NCBI GenBank assembly: GCA_017506865.1
Contig: JAFCMP010000523.1
Span: 620,001-684,000 of the forward strand
Reading direction: 5' to 3'
From: Tribonema minus
Lineage: Eukaryota; Sar; Xanthophyceae; Tribonematales; Tribonemataceae
Length of the DNA stretch: 64,000 nucleotides
Both the position numbers and the translations under genes were made by a program. Position 1 is the stretch's first letter, and each line of letters starts with the position of its first letter. Below, in pieces: positions 1-15,060 of this stretch. Below the pieces are notes generated by a model. It was not told the DNA's origin and did not search any database. It saw nothing but the letters and a program-made list of their open reading frames with translations.

Positions 1-1262
1 GACGAGTCGCTTGTGACGCTGATGCACTCTCAAAGATTGACAGAGGTGCACCTGCCGCACATAATGTCTACATCATGCAGCTGTCCAGGGTGGTGATTGC
101 AGCAATTGGCACAACACTCGGAGCAAATAGTTTAGAGGTGACTCAACAGCGACGGTTATAAGATAGTTTACAGCAGGCAGGAGATAGCACTGCCGGTGAC
201 CTAATGGCAATCTTTGCATCGCAGGCGGTGCATGGCACTCCGAGGTGTTTGTTATTGAGTGAGCATCCACTTTTCCAGTGGAGAGTCACAGCGCGCCACA
301 TTGAAACGTGACAGCTGAATGTGCATGCTGGCCGTAGCGCTGTGATCTCGCGCTGCTGCCCTTCGCATGCAAGTTGGACACGAGCACGTGTGAAGCGCAT
401 GTGTTTTATGCACCTGCTGCAGCATTCACATGTTTCGCAGGTGCTCAATGGTGACGCTGTCCAGCCATGTATATATTCCACTTGTGACATTCGAAATGCA
501 CCAACACCACAGGACAACAGCAGAGTCACGTGCATTCTTGGGAGCAGCAAAAAGTGACAGATTTCACAGCAGAAAGATGCAAGCCTGGGCACATGGCACA
601 ATGGCTGCATGGTGGTCGGTGAACATTCATTGGCTGCACTCTGGTCACAGCAACATGACTTGCTGGCCATATGTCGCTGCATCACACACATGGTGCCATG
701 GCGACTGAGCCATGCACGTCGGTTCTATTGCCAAGACCTCAGTACTAAGCGTCATCCGAACGCCAGCGCATCAGTGCCGCATCCGCTTCGAGCATTGACT
801 CCAGATAGAAGGGCGGCATCTAGAGTCCGGCAGCAGCTGAGGGGTGGCTGCACTGGACTGTGTGCTTTCGCAATACTCCCAGGCCTGGTGATTTGAAGGC
901 GCACGGGAGCCACTGTCTGGTCCCGTGCCCAGTTGAGTACAATATGGATCTTAATATTGCTCAATGAAGATGGCTTCTGTTGTGGTAGCCAGTCACTTTG
1001 ACACCTCGGAGCTGCACCAGCTGTGGATTGCCTTCGATGTCACAGGTGACCCTGGTGGGCTCACAGTGCCAAGAACCGCTCGCAGTGCTCTTGAACAGAC
1101 CTTGCGGAGGCCACCATGCCTGCGCGGCAGCGCTTCACATACAAGATTTTCGCTGCGCTTCACCATGCTCCTCCGCATCTGTGCACCGACCGCTGCAGCA
1201 GGGCCCCCCAGCCCTGACATCACCCACCTCAATTTGTCCACATATTTGCGCTTCAGCGCTGC
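1..1262. other. No gene recognised at left edge
   Basis: I see no convincing exon here. The open frames on both strands (for example 143..691 minus) are Cys/His/Met-rich and resemble no family, as expected of chance frames. The stretch is the 3' side of the RAD51D gene, whose stop codon is at 1263..1265, so part of it may be its 3' UTR. Confidence 0.4.
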
Positions 1263-3544
1263 TCAGCTGCCGGGCGTGAGCGCTGCCGCCGGCGTCGCGG
1301 GCGTCCCCCACTGCGCCCCCTCGTCCACCACCCCCGCCCCGCCCACGGCGAAGCGCGCCGCCGCGCCGCCGCACGCGCGCAGCGGGTGCTTGTCGAGCAC
1401 CGCCACCCTGCCGCTCTGCGCGCCGCCGTCCAGCAGCAGCCGCACCGCCGGCGCCGCCGCCCACCGCGCGCCCAGCGCCGCCCGCTTCCCTCCGCCATCG
1501 CCGCCGCCGCTGCTGCCGCTGCGGCCGAAGCCGCGACTGCCGCTGCCGCCGCCGCCGCTGCTGGGCGGCGGCGCGCGGTCGGCGACGGCGCCGTTGGTCA
1601 CAAGCACAGCGACGCTCAGCGAGAGCGCGGTGTGCGACAGCGCCGCGGCGAGCGTCGCGAGCGCTGCGGCGCCGGGCGCGTTGCCCTCGCCGCCCAGCAG
1701 CGGCGCCAGGACGGCGGCGGCGGAGTCGAGGATGACGAGGCGGATCGCGTGCGCGCTGCTGCTGCTGCCGGCAGCGGCGGCGGCGGTGGCGATGGGGGTG
1801 CGCACGAGGCGCGTCGCCAGGCCGTCCAGCGCGGCAAGCACGTTGGCGAGGCTGTAGCAGCGCTCGATGGTGATGTGAGACAGCGCTGCGGGCGCCTGAG
1901 GGGGGCAGGGGGGGCGGTTGCGGTGATGGGAAACCGACGTTAGAGCTGATGATGTATGTTGTGGAGCGGCAGGTTGCCTTCTGCCAAAGTGCATGAACGG
2001 CAGGGCACGCCGTCAGGGCAACAGTGCTCAGCGTCTGATATTCGCAGCGCCAGTGCCAGCAGGCACGCTCAGAGCACTGACATCTCCCCTCTACTTCGTT
2101 GCCAACGATTGCAGTAACTGCCACACAAAGGAGCGCTCACCGCAGCGCTGCCGCCGCGCGCCGCGGCAATCTCCTGCAGGCGCCGCGGGCTGCACCCGTT
2201 GGTGGTGTCAATGTACAGCACGCCGATGCCGCTGCTCGCTGCCACCGCGGCAGCGCTCATGCAAAGCTGCGTCTTGCCCGCGCCCGTCTGGCCCACCACC
2301 TCCGTCACCTGCTGCAGCGCGAGGCCGCCGCCCAGCAGGCCGTCTATGCTGCGCGCGCGTCATGATAAAGAGCGGTTGCAGAAGCGGTGAGAGAGGTCAG
2401 GGGGGCTGTAGTGGGAACAGCGGTTGGGGCAAGGAGGAACGATGCAGGTGCAGGCTATCGTCCGGCTGTGCATGGCAAGAGGAGAAGGAGAAACGATCTT
2501 GAATGGTGGAGCCGTTGACAGAGGCTGCATGTTGGCATCAACTGTTGTTCAATGTTGACTATGGCACTCCTTCATGACTGGAGGTCACACACGGATTGTT
2601 ATGTTGAAGCAGCAGGAAGTGGCAGAATCCATGGGGACAGGGCCTGTCCCGTCGAAAGCTTTTAGTGTGCAGGCTCTTTCTGTGAACTATCAACCACCCT
2701 CAAGTGCCCGGTGCATTGTATTGCACTACTGCAGCTGTGTTTGGATTAAATTGTTGCAGGTTATCATCGCCAGGTTGAAGCTGCAGGAGTGCATGACGTT
2801 GAGTTGTATGATTTATCTCATAGACATCGAAGAAATGTCTGGCTTGCCAATTCTTTCGTCTACCAGTGCTATGCCTGCAAAAGATGGTACGCATCCCGGC
2901 CGCCAAGCACACATGCTGCTGGCTAACACACGAGCCGTAATGCAGGTGAAAGCAGGGCCCTATTTGCACAGCAAGAGCATTTGCCAAGCGCCAACAAAGC
3001 ACGTCAAATACCAGTGTACCTGGAGCAGCCCATCTGTAGCAGCCCCCCCTGCCGCATGGCATATCTGTACCGCGCCGCTGCAGACTCGAATATAGCCAGG
3101 GGACCCGAGGTTTCCGGATCCTGGCAGTCAGCGTCTGCCATTCTAGCCGGCAAATTCTGCAGTGCGACGATGCGCTTGAGGCCATAAGCCTGCGCCTCAC
3201 TGACTCCAAGCTCCTGGCTCAGCTGACTCACATGTCGAACGACGAACCCCTCCACTGCAAAGCACAGCGCCACGCGAGCGAGCAGGGCGTAACACTTGCA
3301 TGATCATGTTGGACTGTACCGTGACCTGCGCACGGCATGCTAGTTCAGAAAGCGCAGAGTGTCGACAATGTACAGTAGACAGCGCGGATCCAACGGCAGG
3401 CACATGGTGAAAGAGAAACGAGGATGCCTTGAAGTTGTTGGAAGTTTTGAGCAGAGCTGCCTCACCTGATAGGATTGGTGGTGTAAGGCCGCGCAATTTC
3501 TCTATGATGGCAACATCGAGACTGGTGGACTTGAGTCTCGGCAT
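1263..3544 (-). CDS. RAD51D: DNA repair protein RAD51D (RecA-like RAD51 paralogue)
   Basis: RAD51 paralogue of homologous recombination; in animals and plants RAD51D is an ATPase of the BCDX2 complex acting in the nucleus. Four exons on the minus strand: 3466..3544, 3071..3254, 2141..2348 and 1263..1895, giving 367 residues; all phases agree and the sum divides by three. Residues 1-60 form the small N-terminal helical domain. SIDGLLGGG (about 88-96) matches the conserved SLDKLLDAG segment just before the Walker A motif GQTGAGKT (about 107-114). Walker B is RLVILD (Asp about 214), followed by a DSxxAVLAPLL stretch and an LVTN motif typical of RAD51D. The C-terminus has the ALGxxW and WGT signatures of the family. 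Poly-Gly/Ser inserts lie in the last exon. The start at 3544 is the first ATG of an exon that splices in phase. Family assignment is firm; the 5' exon is the least certain part. Confidence 0.88.
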
Positions 3545-3655
3545 CGCGCTGTGCAAAATGCGTTCACAGGATCGAACTTCAATAAGAGGCGCGTCAACTG
3601 AAGAAGCAAAGGGAAAACTGGTGCGTGCACGAATACCAATCTCCTGACTTACACG
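3545..3655. promoter_or_regulatory. Bidirectional promoter interval, RAD51D / TSTD2-like
   Basis: Only 111 bp separate the two divergent start codons (3544 minus, 3656 plus), so both 5' UTRs and core promoters must fit here or overlap the neighbouring first exons. No TATA box is obvious. The inference rests on the chosen start codons. Confidence 0.5.
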
Positions 3656-6822
<3,167 letters not shown>

Positions 6823-7221
6823 GGATCTTAGCACCCTGCAATGCTCATCTCAATATCCAATGTCAATATACATGCGGCTTCGATCCTTGTTTACAATCAG
6901 TGTCATGTAGCTGAGCTGTGTGTAAGCAATCTTTGAGAACCATGAAATGCTGTTCCGCACCCTCTGTACGCAAAGCATTGAGCTAATAGGGTAGGGACAG
7001 TAGTCTTGAGCGTACCATAGCGCAGATAATACGATAGTTTATGATGGAATACTGCCAAAAATGTACATACAGGCAAATGCTACAGGCCAGCAGCCGCTGT
7101 GCAAAAGTTTGCAGAAAGTCCAGCACTGCACACGCTCAATGCATCGATCACGTGTACGCAAAGCGGTGGGCACAAAAACACGATACAGCGCGCGGTCGGC
7201 GGCGTCGCATTCATCAGCGGC
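6823..7221. other. Convergent intergenic spacer
   Basis: Spacer between the stops of the plus-strand TSTD2-like gene and the minus-strand coiled-coil gene. AT-richer than its flanks, with no exon-like frame. It presumably holds both 3' UTRs. Confidence 0.5.
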
Positions 7222-10200
7222 TCAGCGCCGGTACACGCGCTTGTACAGCGACTGAAGCTTGTGGTATCTGTCGCTCAGCGCGGCGCTCGCTATGGAGTCC
7301 CCGCCATCACCAACAGCAGCCCCCTCCGAGACCGACGCATTGCTTGGATCTCTGTTGGCGACGTGGACAGCTGCTGGTTGTTGCGACGCCGGAGCGTCAC
7401 CCGGCGGTGCGTGTCGCAACTTGAACTTCGTACTTGCACCGCGTTTACTACTGCTGGAACTACTGCTGCTGCTACTAGGAGGAGGCGACGGCGGCTCAAG
7501 GTTTCGTTTGCGATTGCGATGCTGCCGTTGCTGCTGTCGCGGCTGTGGCAGCGGCGGCGGCGGTGATGGCGGCAGCGCACGAGGCGGCGGCGGCGGAGGG
7601 GCGGGGGTCGGTCTACGCGCGATGCGCGCCGCCGCGCTTTCGAGTTTCCAGCTCCGCAGCGCCCTGCTCGCAATATCGTCCTTTTGGGGGGCAGGGCATG
7701 CGTGGATCAAGGGGACATGAGTAATGTCAGGCTGTTGGCATTGTGGAATTTCAATGTCAATGATGTCAGTACGGTGCGGCAGCAATATGAAGGGCACCAA
7801 ACTTCCAGGAAGATGACTTGTGAGTCGCTCGTGATACTTTTCATGAAGCTGACATGCTGCCTGGCACAAGCAGCTTTGTGTGGAAGCACACTGGCTCTCC
7901 ACACAGGTCGAGGAGAATCTGCAGGCAGCGTGCGGGCAAGAACAGTAACCAGTGCATGTGTGCAGTTACGCAGTGCTCTCTTTGCGGCGTGCGTATGTTG
8001 CGAGCCCTTTCGCGGCGCTACACACATCAAGGTTTGCCCAAGTTGTGCAATGTGCAACTGCTGTTGTTGCCATCCACATGTTAGAATGTGACAGACTGCC
8101 ATCGTGAGCAGATCCAGGTTGACGTGATCTCAGACAATGCGTACAGTATGTACAATTATATACACGCATGCATGGCAGGCACTTCTAGTCATGCATGCAG
8201 TCGCGGTACCTGCATTTTGATACAATGGCAGTGTCATGCCTCGTGAATGACTAGACAGTTCATGTGGTGAGTCATATACACAGCACACGCACCCATGATA
8301 TGATTTCATCCCAGAAGCACGGACCATAAACATCCGGACCAAGCCAGTGAAGTGAGTGACTTGCGCAGTATACGACATGTGTTCAAGGCATTGCCATGCA
8401 GCTAATGGCACAGGCAAGTTGGTCAATGAACATCGCTCACCCCGCGCTTAGGCCTATGGTTGATAACTCAGGTATGTCACTATTATAGTGAGGTTATGAT
8501 ACAGCGCTCACCGCGCAGCGAGGGCTAGGTGAGGGTATAGGGTATGATACATAGGGTATAGTATAGTGCGGTGATGATGCAGCGCTCACCGCGCGTTGAG
8601 GGCTAGGGCTAGGGTTAGGGTATGTGGTAAAGGGTATATCCATAGGTTATGAGGCAGCAGCGCTCACCGCGTGGCGCAGGTGCGTGGCCGCCGCTGCGGA
8701 GGCCAGCTCACCCTCCAGCCGAGACACCTGCAGCGTAACAGGCGCTCGGGCTCATGTATCACTTGTGCGCACGCAGCCGTATCACTTGAGTATATCTACT
8801 GGTTTTTCTGCTCAGACAGACAGGGCAAGTGCAAAGACGCCGCCTGTGCGCGGATGCTGCACATTTTGAACACACGATCAGCGCATGGGCCTGTCGCTCC
8901 GCCCCTGAGCAGGTGTGGGCGCACTCAGCATGCATTGAACCCTAATGCATACAACTCGAGTAGAAGTATGATAAATCAGGTACCTGCCGCTGCAGCGCGG
9001 CAAGCCGCAGCATGCACGCGTCGCGCTCCGCTTCGGCGCCGCCGGCGCGCAGCGACGCGTCCGCCGCCGCCGCGCGCGCACCGCCTGCCTCCGCCTCCAG
9101 CTCCGCAGCTCGTGCCGCCCAGCGCCGCGCTAGCCGCGCTGCCGCGCGTGCCTCCTTGCGCTGCTCTGCTGCCGCGCGCTTGGCCTGCGGCAGCGCGGTG
9201 TCAGCAGCGGCGCAGCAGCAGCAGCAGCAGCAGCAGCAGCGCGTCAGCAGCGGCACGCGTTGTGCGTGTGACTGCGCGCAGCAGCGGCGGCAGAGGCGCT
9301 GCGGCGCTCGCGCCGCGGTGAGCGCGCTCGTGCGCGTCAAGTGCACAGAGTACGGCACCTGAAGACCGGCAGCAGCTGTGCTGCGCCAACGTCCAACAGT
9401 ATCCCTGGGCCAGCACACTACACTAGACCGCCAAGCACATCATGCTCGCGCGCCCCCTCTTTCGCTAAGCGCCGCCGCACGCACTGTGTGTCGGTGAACC
9501 GCTGAGCCCTGCTGCACCTGTACTGCAAGCGCACGAAGTCCGCGCGGGCATTCGCCGCGCCACATCATACTGCCCATACCAACGTCACATTTTGGAATAC
9601 ATGACCATGTGTATGTGGCTACATACCTGCGCGACAGCGGCCGCGAGGCCCGTGGCGTGCGCCTCCGCTGCCTCTGCGCGCTCCTGCGCCGCGCGCAGGC
9701 TGCGCTTGAGGACAGCGCTCGCCTCGCGCCGCCGCGCCTCTGTTGCGCGCGCCTCGGTAACCTGACGCTCCGCCTCCGCTGCTCGAGCCTGCGCAACAGA
9801 GCGGCAGGGGCGGGGCGGGGGGGGGGGATGGGGGGGTGGGGTGGGGCAGCAGCGGCGGGGGGGCAGAATTGAAGTCAGCGGTCATCGTGTGATGGGGTGC
9901 GAGCCAATTCTGCATGCCAGTGGCGGCAGCTGGTGACGCTACTGCTCTTGATGCCAGCTCATATTTTTGATCAACAAAGAGTTTCAGATCTGTAAGTGCT
10001 GTGTTGAAGGCAGAACGCACCGTGGCGGCCTGGCGCTCTGCTTCCGCCTGCGCCGGTGGGGCTCAGGTTCAGGGCACTGCTCAGTGGTGTGTGAGGCGTC
10101 TGACAGCTTTTGCAGCATGCCACTTCACCAGCTACTTTTGCGCGCACCTCTCAACTTCAACTCTGATGGCAACTCTGCAAACCTCACCTCTGCTGCGGCA

Positions 10201-13200
10201 GCGCTCTTCCGTAGCGCAGCAGTGATCGCCCTCTCCTCCGCGGCAGCAGCGGCCGGCGCCGCCGCCCGCTGCGCCGCGCCGCCGCGGCACAGTGCACACG
10301 GTGCGGCAGCAGGCCTGTGCAGCACAGTCATACAAGAAGCGCATGGGCAGCACGCGAGTCACAGAAAAATATCACGGAAGCTGAGCGAGCCACGCTATCG
10401 TGATTGTATCTGCACATTTGTTTACGGGACGAAACGCCACTGAGGGAGGAATGGTAATGAGATGTAGAGGCATGCTGGAAGGTGGTAGAAGTGCGCAGCA
10501 TATGCGCAGATAGCGTACATGCGCAAGATACCAGACTCAAACACCATGAAAAAGACTCTGTTTCTGACTGCGGCAAGGTACCTCATGCACTCACAACACC
10601 AGCAGAATATGATACAGCTCAAAGCATACGAACATACTGCATACCTTAGAAGTAATTACTTTCATTTATGATGTGACAATAAATTGCAGCTACCAAACAG
10701 GTCAGATAATCATGGAATTTCAAATGCGTTTAAGGCCTTGAAGTTGAAGTGCAACGGGACCACCGCCTTCCATCGAGTGCAGCCGCACAGCGCCGCAACC
10801 GGAAACACGCAATGGAGCCGCAAACGGCACAAGGCTTGATGCACCATTTCCAAATGCCAAGGAACGATGGGGCGCGCATGCGCCCTCATCGTGCCTCCTC
10901 CTGCCACCACGGCGCATCAGGCAAATGGTCGCACGGAGCGCTGCCACACCGCTGCACGGCGTGCGCAACGCTCAAGAATTCGACAAAGTCAACTTGATCG
11001 CAGGAGCAGTCGATGCGCCCACCTCTTGGCTGCCGCGGCGCCATCAGCTTTGGCTTCTGCGAGCTCTTGCCGTAGAGTGGCCACCACCTGCGTGTGCGCA
11101 ACCGCAGCGGCGCGCAGTCCGCTTTTGAGAACGCTGCTCTGTCGCACAGAGTGTGCTGCAGCATGACACCGCTGTCACCGCGTGGGGTTGTTTGAAAGGA
11201 CAACTTTGCAGATCATGTGGCCCATCAGTCCAGCAGCTGAGCATCTGGCAAGCGGGGAGAATGTCACTGCAGCAAACCAGCGTTTGATGTGAATCTGCTC
11301 TGGCGTATCAGAAAGAATGCTGCGCATGTGTCCTTGGCATGTCTGACGACTAGTTCAAGTACAGTACAGTGCTTCGTGCAGCAGTGTGCCCACCTTCTCG
11401 AGACTGACACACGAAACAAATGCCTCACTAGCACCATGTCGTGCTCTACCCACCGTGTCATAGCATAGGCCCAAGAGCAGGCTGCACAGTGCATCAGCTA
11501 ATTGTTGTATAGGCAACATCTCACATGCTCCAGTTCTCGTATAGTGCGCCGCTGCCCCTCGAGGCGCAGTTTCGCCTTCCGGTTCTCCTCGAGGCACACG
11601 CGTCGCTCCCTGTCGTGCTGGGGCGCACATGTGCAGGAGAGTCACCAGCATCAAAAGCAGTTACACCATGCATTGTGGGTGCAAGTGCCTCGGTACATGC
11701 AACCTCGGGCCTTCTGCTATCCACAGGATGCATCACTACACAGGTGCTTGCGGGCTTGTGGCGCGGTTATGCTTTTGCGTGCATGCCTGACGACAGCCAC
11801 GCAGTTGAAGATGAATGTATCCGGCATTGACGTTGGCACCTGTGAGTGGACTAGTGTACGGCATGCTTGGTTGCAGTACGCCGTGTTCTGTATGTACACG
11901 TCACAAGTAGCTGCTGCACAGTTGCAACACTTTCTCCGCATAAGTAGGGTTCCTCATCACAGCACCAGCAGCCAATGTGAAAACGCACGGCAACGCCCGT
12001 CGCAATGCGAGCGTGTCCACTGCCTCAACAGCAAATGCCCCGCAGTCCATGCAGACTCGCCGCAGTCGCAATCTCAACGCGCTCGCTAGGCGCCGCGCAC
12101 CGCAGCGAAAGTCTGTGCTGCCGCCTCTACGCGTTAATCAGCAGGTTGCCGCTCACGCATCGATGCGCTGCAGAGCAGTACTGCGGCATGCAATACAGCG
12201 TCATCGTCACCTGCTGATCATCATCGTTACCTGCTGCAAGCGCTCCAAATCCGCGCCCGCTGTCACGCTCCCCTCTCCCGCCCGCCACCCGCTGCCAGGG
12301 TCCCTGCCGACCTTCGACATGAAGTTCTTAGTTGGCATTGCGTATGAAGGCCCCGCCTCGCCCCTGCCACTGCCAGAGACACTGAGTTCCGCGCCAAAGG
12401 CAAGCCGCGGTGACGCCAAGTACGCGTCACTCTGCGCGTCATTGTCCGCTGCCCCATCATCAGCAGCTCCATCGTGTGCACGTAGCCACGGCTGCTCTTC
12501 ATACGGTGGCGGCTGTCTGCGGCGCGGCGACTGCTGCCGCCGCTGCTGCGCCTGCGCAGCATCTGCTGCTGATGCAGCTGCGCCAGGCCGCTTCCTGGCG
12601 CTCTGCGGCAGGGGCGTCGCCGCAGCAGCAGCTGCAGGACTGCCATACGATGCCGCTGCCGCAGCACCGCCGTGTGATGGTGCCGCTGCAGTTCTTGAAG
12701 AGCGCGTGCGCGGCGACAGCAGCGTCTGCGCAGCATGCTGGAACTGCTGCGGTGGCGGGTGCTGCGGCGAAACCGCTGAAGCGCTGACGGCACGCCTGTA
12801 CAGGTCCGCTGCTGGAGTCGGACGCTGTGCTGGCATTGACAAAGGCACTGCAGCGCTGCGCGCACGGCGCCCGTTGTGTGGAGTGGCAGGGGCTGCTGCG
12901 ACAGCTGCAACATGCTGCAGGTGCTGCTGCTCCTGTTGATAGGGTGCGGAGCCGGTTGCAGGCCCCAATCCTCCGCTGCCGTGTTGCAGCAGCGACGCGC
13001 TCTTCCGAACGACATCTTCTAGTTCCCGGAACCGTTCATCCGAGTTCGCCTCCTCATCAGTGTCGGTGCCGCTGGAGTCACCTTCATCAGCGTCACTTGC
13101 GCTGTCGCTGGCTCCGTAAGATGCTTGCCTTCGGTAAGAGGAGACGAAGCTGAGCAGCCGATGCGGGTCCAGTAGGCCAGACTGCAGGTCTGCGCGCAAG

Positions 13201-13519
13201 CCACTGGCCGTGCTGATGCTCCCAACACAGCTGGACGGTGCCCTACATACATCACACAAACAGGCGCGTTGCATCAGCACTACTCGAACTCGCAAGCGCT
13301 GGGGCCGCCGACTGGCGTTCAATGCATTTTTGATGATGATGAGTAACATAAACAGCTCAAAACAAGAAGTCAAATTCACCTGCTATCTGTGTTGGCATCC
13401 TTCTCAGCAGCGCCATGACGACTCCCGTGACGGCGAGCTTGACCAGTGTCCAGCCGGATCGTCCCAAACTCGTTCAAAAGCTCCACCAAATCATCCTCCG
13501 TATCAGTGCCATTGTGCAT
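7222..13519 (-). CDS. Large coiled-coil protein of unknown function
   Basis: Ten exons in phase: 13380..13519, 12231..13212, 11525..11617, 11023..11138, 10188..10314, 10021..10047, 9627..9788, 8984..9184, 8668..8727 and 7222..7680; 2367 nt, 788 residues. It begins MHNGTDTEDDLVELLNEFG. Residues about 50-365 are an acidic, Ser-rich then Pro/Gln/Ala-rich low-complexity region with GDSSGTDTDEEANSDE. Residues about 365-636 are an almost continuous Ala/Glu/Arg coiled coil, encoded by small exons of 27-201 nt mostly in phase 0. The tail is Pro-rich, then Ser-rich, and ends LQSLYKRVYRR. I recognise no catalytic domain; a centrosomal, basal-body or cytoskeletal scaffold is only a guess from composition. 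The long second exon and the stop are well supported; the tiny exon 10021..10047 rests on splice signals and phase. Its start lies 110 bp from a divergent gene. Confidence 0.7.
8435..8668 (-). repeat. Tandem copies of a 5' splice-site segment
   Basis: The donor of exon 8668..8727 reads GCG|gtgagcgctgc on the minus strand. The same context recurs three more times into the intron, with donor-like gtgagc ending at 8588, 8511 and 8440, so the spacing is about 71-79 bp. Between the copies lie short ggctaggg/ggtatagggt repeats resembling telomeric DNA. Confidence 0.7.
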
Positions 13520-13629
13520 GTGGCAAGCACCTCTTCAAGCAGCCAATACAGCTACCAAACCATGCGCTGACAGCACGGGCGCACCTACAGTAGTTTACGA
13601 GGCCAACCAACTGCCACATTGCTATTAAC
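13520..13629. promoter_or_regulatory. Bidirectional promoter interval, coiled-coil gene / plastid membrane protein
   Basis: The start codons at 13519 (minus) and 13630 (plus) lie 110 bp apart. The interval must serve both genes, or their transcripts begin inside each other. No TATA box or known motif is seen. Confidence 0.45.
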
Positions 13630-14439
13630 ATGGTTTTAGCACGCGTCATGCGCGATGTATTGCAGCTGCCTGCGCTGCCTGTTGCATCCATGAGAGCAAG
13701 GTGGTTGCCGTTGGCAGCATGTCTGTTCGCTGCTCCTCGGATGGCGTCAGCTTTTCACTGCTCGGCTTACCTACGTGCCGTCAGTTTGGCACGGGCTCCT
13801 GCAATGCAGTTCAGCTCTTCACCACGGCGAGGCGGCTACGTACCAAGCCAAGCCACTCTGTTTGCTCTGACCAAGTCCAAGGAAAGCGGTGCAGGACGCG
13901 ACACCAATGTCGAGATGGGAGACAGCGGTCAAGAAGCAATCGCTGCGGCAGGCCAGAAACCAAGCCTGCTGCAGTCGACGAAAAATGCACTACAATCAGC
14001 TTGGAAGGGGCTCCTGCTTTTGATCACCATCTCTAGCATCGTCCTTGCCATAGACGCCATCGTCAAGCTCAAGTCTCAGCCGCTGACGCTGGACACCCTG
14101 CTCCCGACCCTAGGCAACCTGCTGCCTCTGGCAGCTTTCGGGGTCACAGGCGTGGTGCGGCTTGTCGGTGTTTTCGTGCGCCTTGCACGGATCGCGGTGA
14201 CGATCCCAGTGGTTCTGGGTGGGGCCTACTTGGCGGCGCCGTCAATACCGGATCTGCTGAAGCACAGCCCAGATCTGGCGACCGGAGGGCTCGTGGCGTT
14301 GCTGGCGACGCCGGAGGTGCTAGAGGTGCTTGCGCTATGCGCAGTGGTGGGGGGGGCAGCGATATGGCTCACGCAGAAGTTGTTCACGCTGGTGGCAGGG
14401 GCCGCAGCAGCAGCGCGTGATTCAGAGGACGCTGACTGA
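13630..14439 (+). CDS. Plastid-targeted multi-pass membrane protein, unknown function
   Basis: Single-exon gene of 269 residues, unusual beside its intron-rich neighbours. The N-terminus has a hydrophobic signal sequence (WLPLAACLFAAP) followed by MASAFHCSAYLRA. An ASA-F motif at the signal-peptidase site, followed by a basic Ser/Arg-rich transit peptide, is the bipartite import signal of secondary plastids in diatoms, brown algae and cryptophytes. The mature part has hydrophobic segments near residues 127-148, 157-200 and 236-262, with a basic loop VRLARIA. I recognise no family. Met1 (13630) and Met21 (13690) are both possible starts; Met21 would give a more standard signal peptide. Location (plastid membrane) is inferred from the targeting signal and hydrophobicity. 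Confidence 0.72.
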   Translation: MVLARVMRDVLQLPALPVASMRARWLPLAACLFAAPRMASAFHCSAYLRAVSLARAPAMQFSSSPRRGGYVPSQATLFALTKSKESGAGRDTNVEMGDSGQEAIAAAGQKPSLLQSTKNALQSAWKGLLLLITISSIVLAIDAIVKLKSQPLTLDTLLPTLGNLLPLAAFGVTGVVRLVGVFVRLARIAVTIPVVLGGAYLAAPSIPDLLKHSPDLATGGLVALLATPEVLEVLALCAVVGGAAIWLTQKLFTLVAGAAAAARDSEDAD

Positions 14440-15060
14440 GGATAGCAGTGGCGTCTGGGGAGGCAAGCACATGCCACTGACCTTAATGCCTGTTGTTTAC
14501 CGTTGTAAGGTGTGCAAAGTGAGGCAGTTTTGATACAGATAAGCATGCAGCATCAGCAGCAGCAGCAGAACCCGCCTTTGGCAGGACTCATCAGTGTACG
14601 TGCACAGTGCGTTCAAAATCCTCGAGGTGCGCCACAGATGCATGGCATGCCACAACAGCTTGCGCATGTGAGCACAGGAAGCAATGCTTCGAATATACAA
14701 AATTCAATTGCTGTCCTCACTGTCTCCCTACTGTGCTCTTTGCCGTACCAACGACAGGTACTAGTAGAAACAATAACTCTGCAGCACTGCACTGCGCACC
14801 AAAACTGCGCCCACGTGCGTGCAAAAAACAACGCGCGGACACTTCAGCCTCGCGGACACTTCAGCCTCGTGACATGCAATGACCTCAAAGACAGCGTCAC
14901 TGATGCCGTAGGGAACAACAGCTGTAGGACGGCTAATGAGGCGCCAGAAGGGCCCTCACTGCACTCAACGTAGGGGAGCAGGACATTGTGCTGATCTTGA
15001 CGGTGCCGGTGGTGTTAGGCGACCCTTGTTGCGTGCTTGCCTTCCCGTATGCTCGTCGCC
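14440..15060. other. Convergent intergenic spacer
   Basis: Lies between the stops of the plastid membrane protein and the C2-WW gene. There is a near-exact direct repeat of an 18-nt unit around 14838..14870 (gcggacacttcagcctc twice). No exon is seen. Confidence 0.5.

Noticed and set aside
143-691. 182-residue minus-strand frame at the left edge
   Set aside because: Cys/His/Met-rich, no recognisable motif or splice structure.
1135-2124. 329-residue minus-strand frame overlapping RAD51D exons
   Set aside because: Arg-rich alternate frame; the RAD51D frame holds the Walker motifs and splices in phase.
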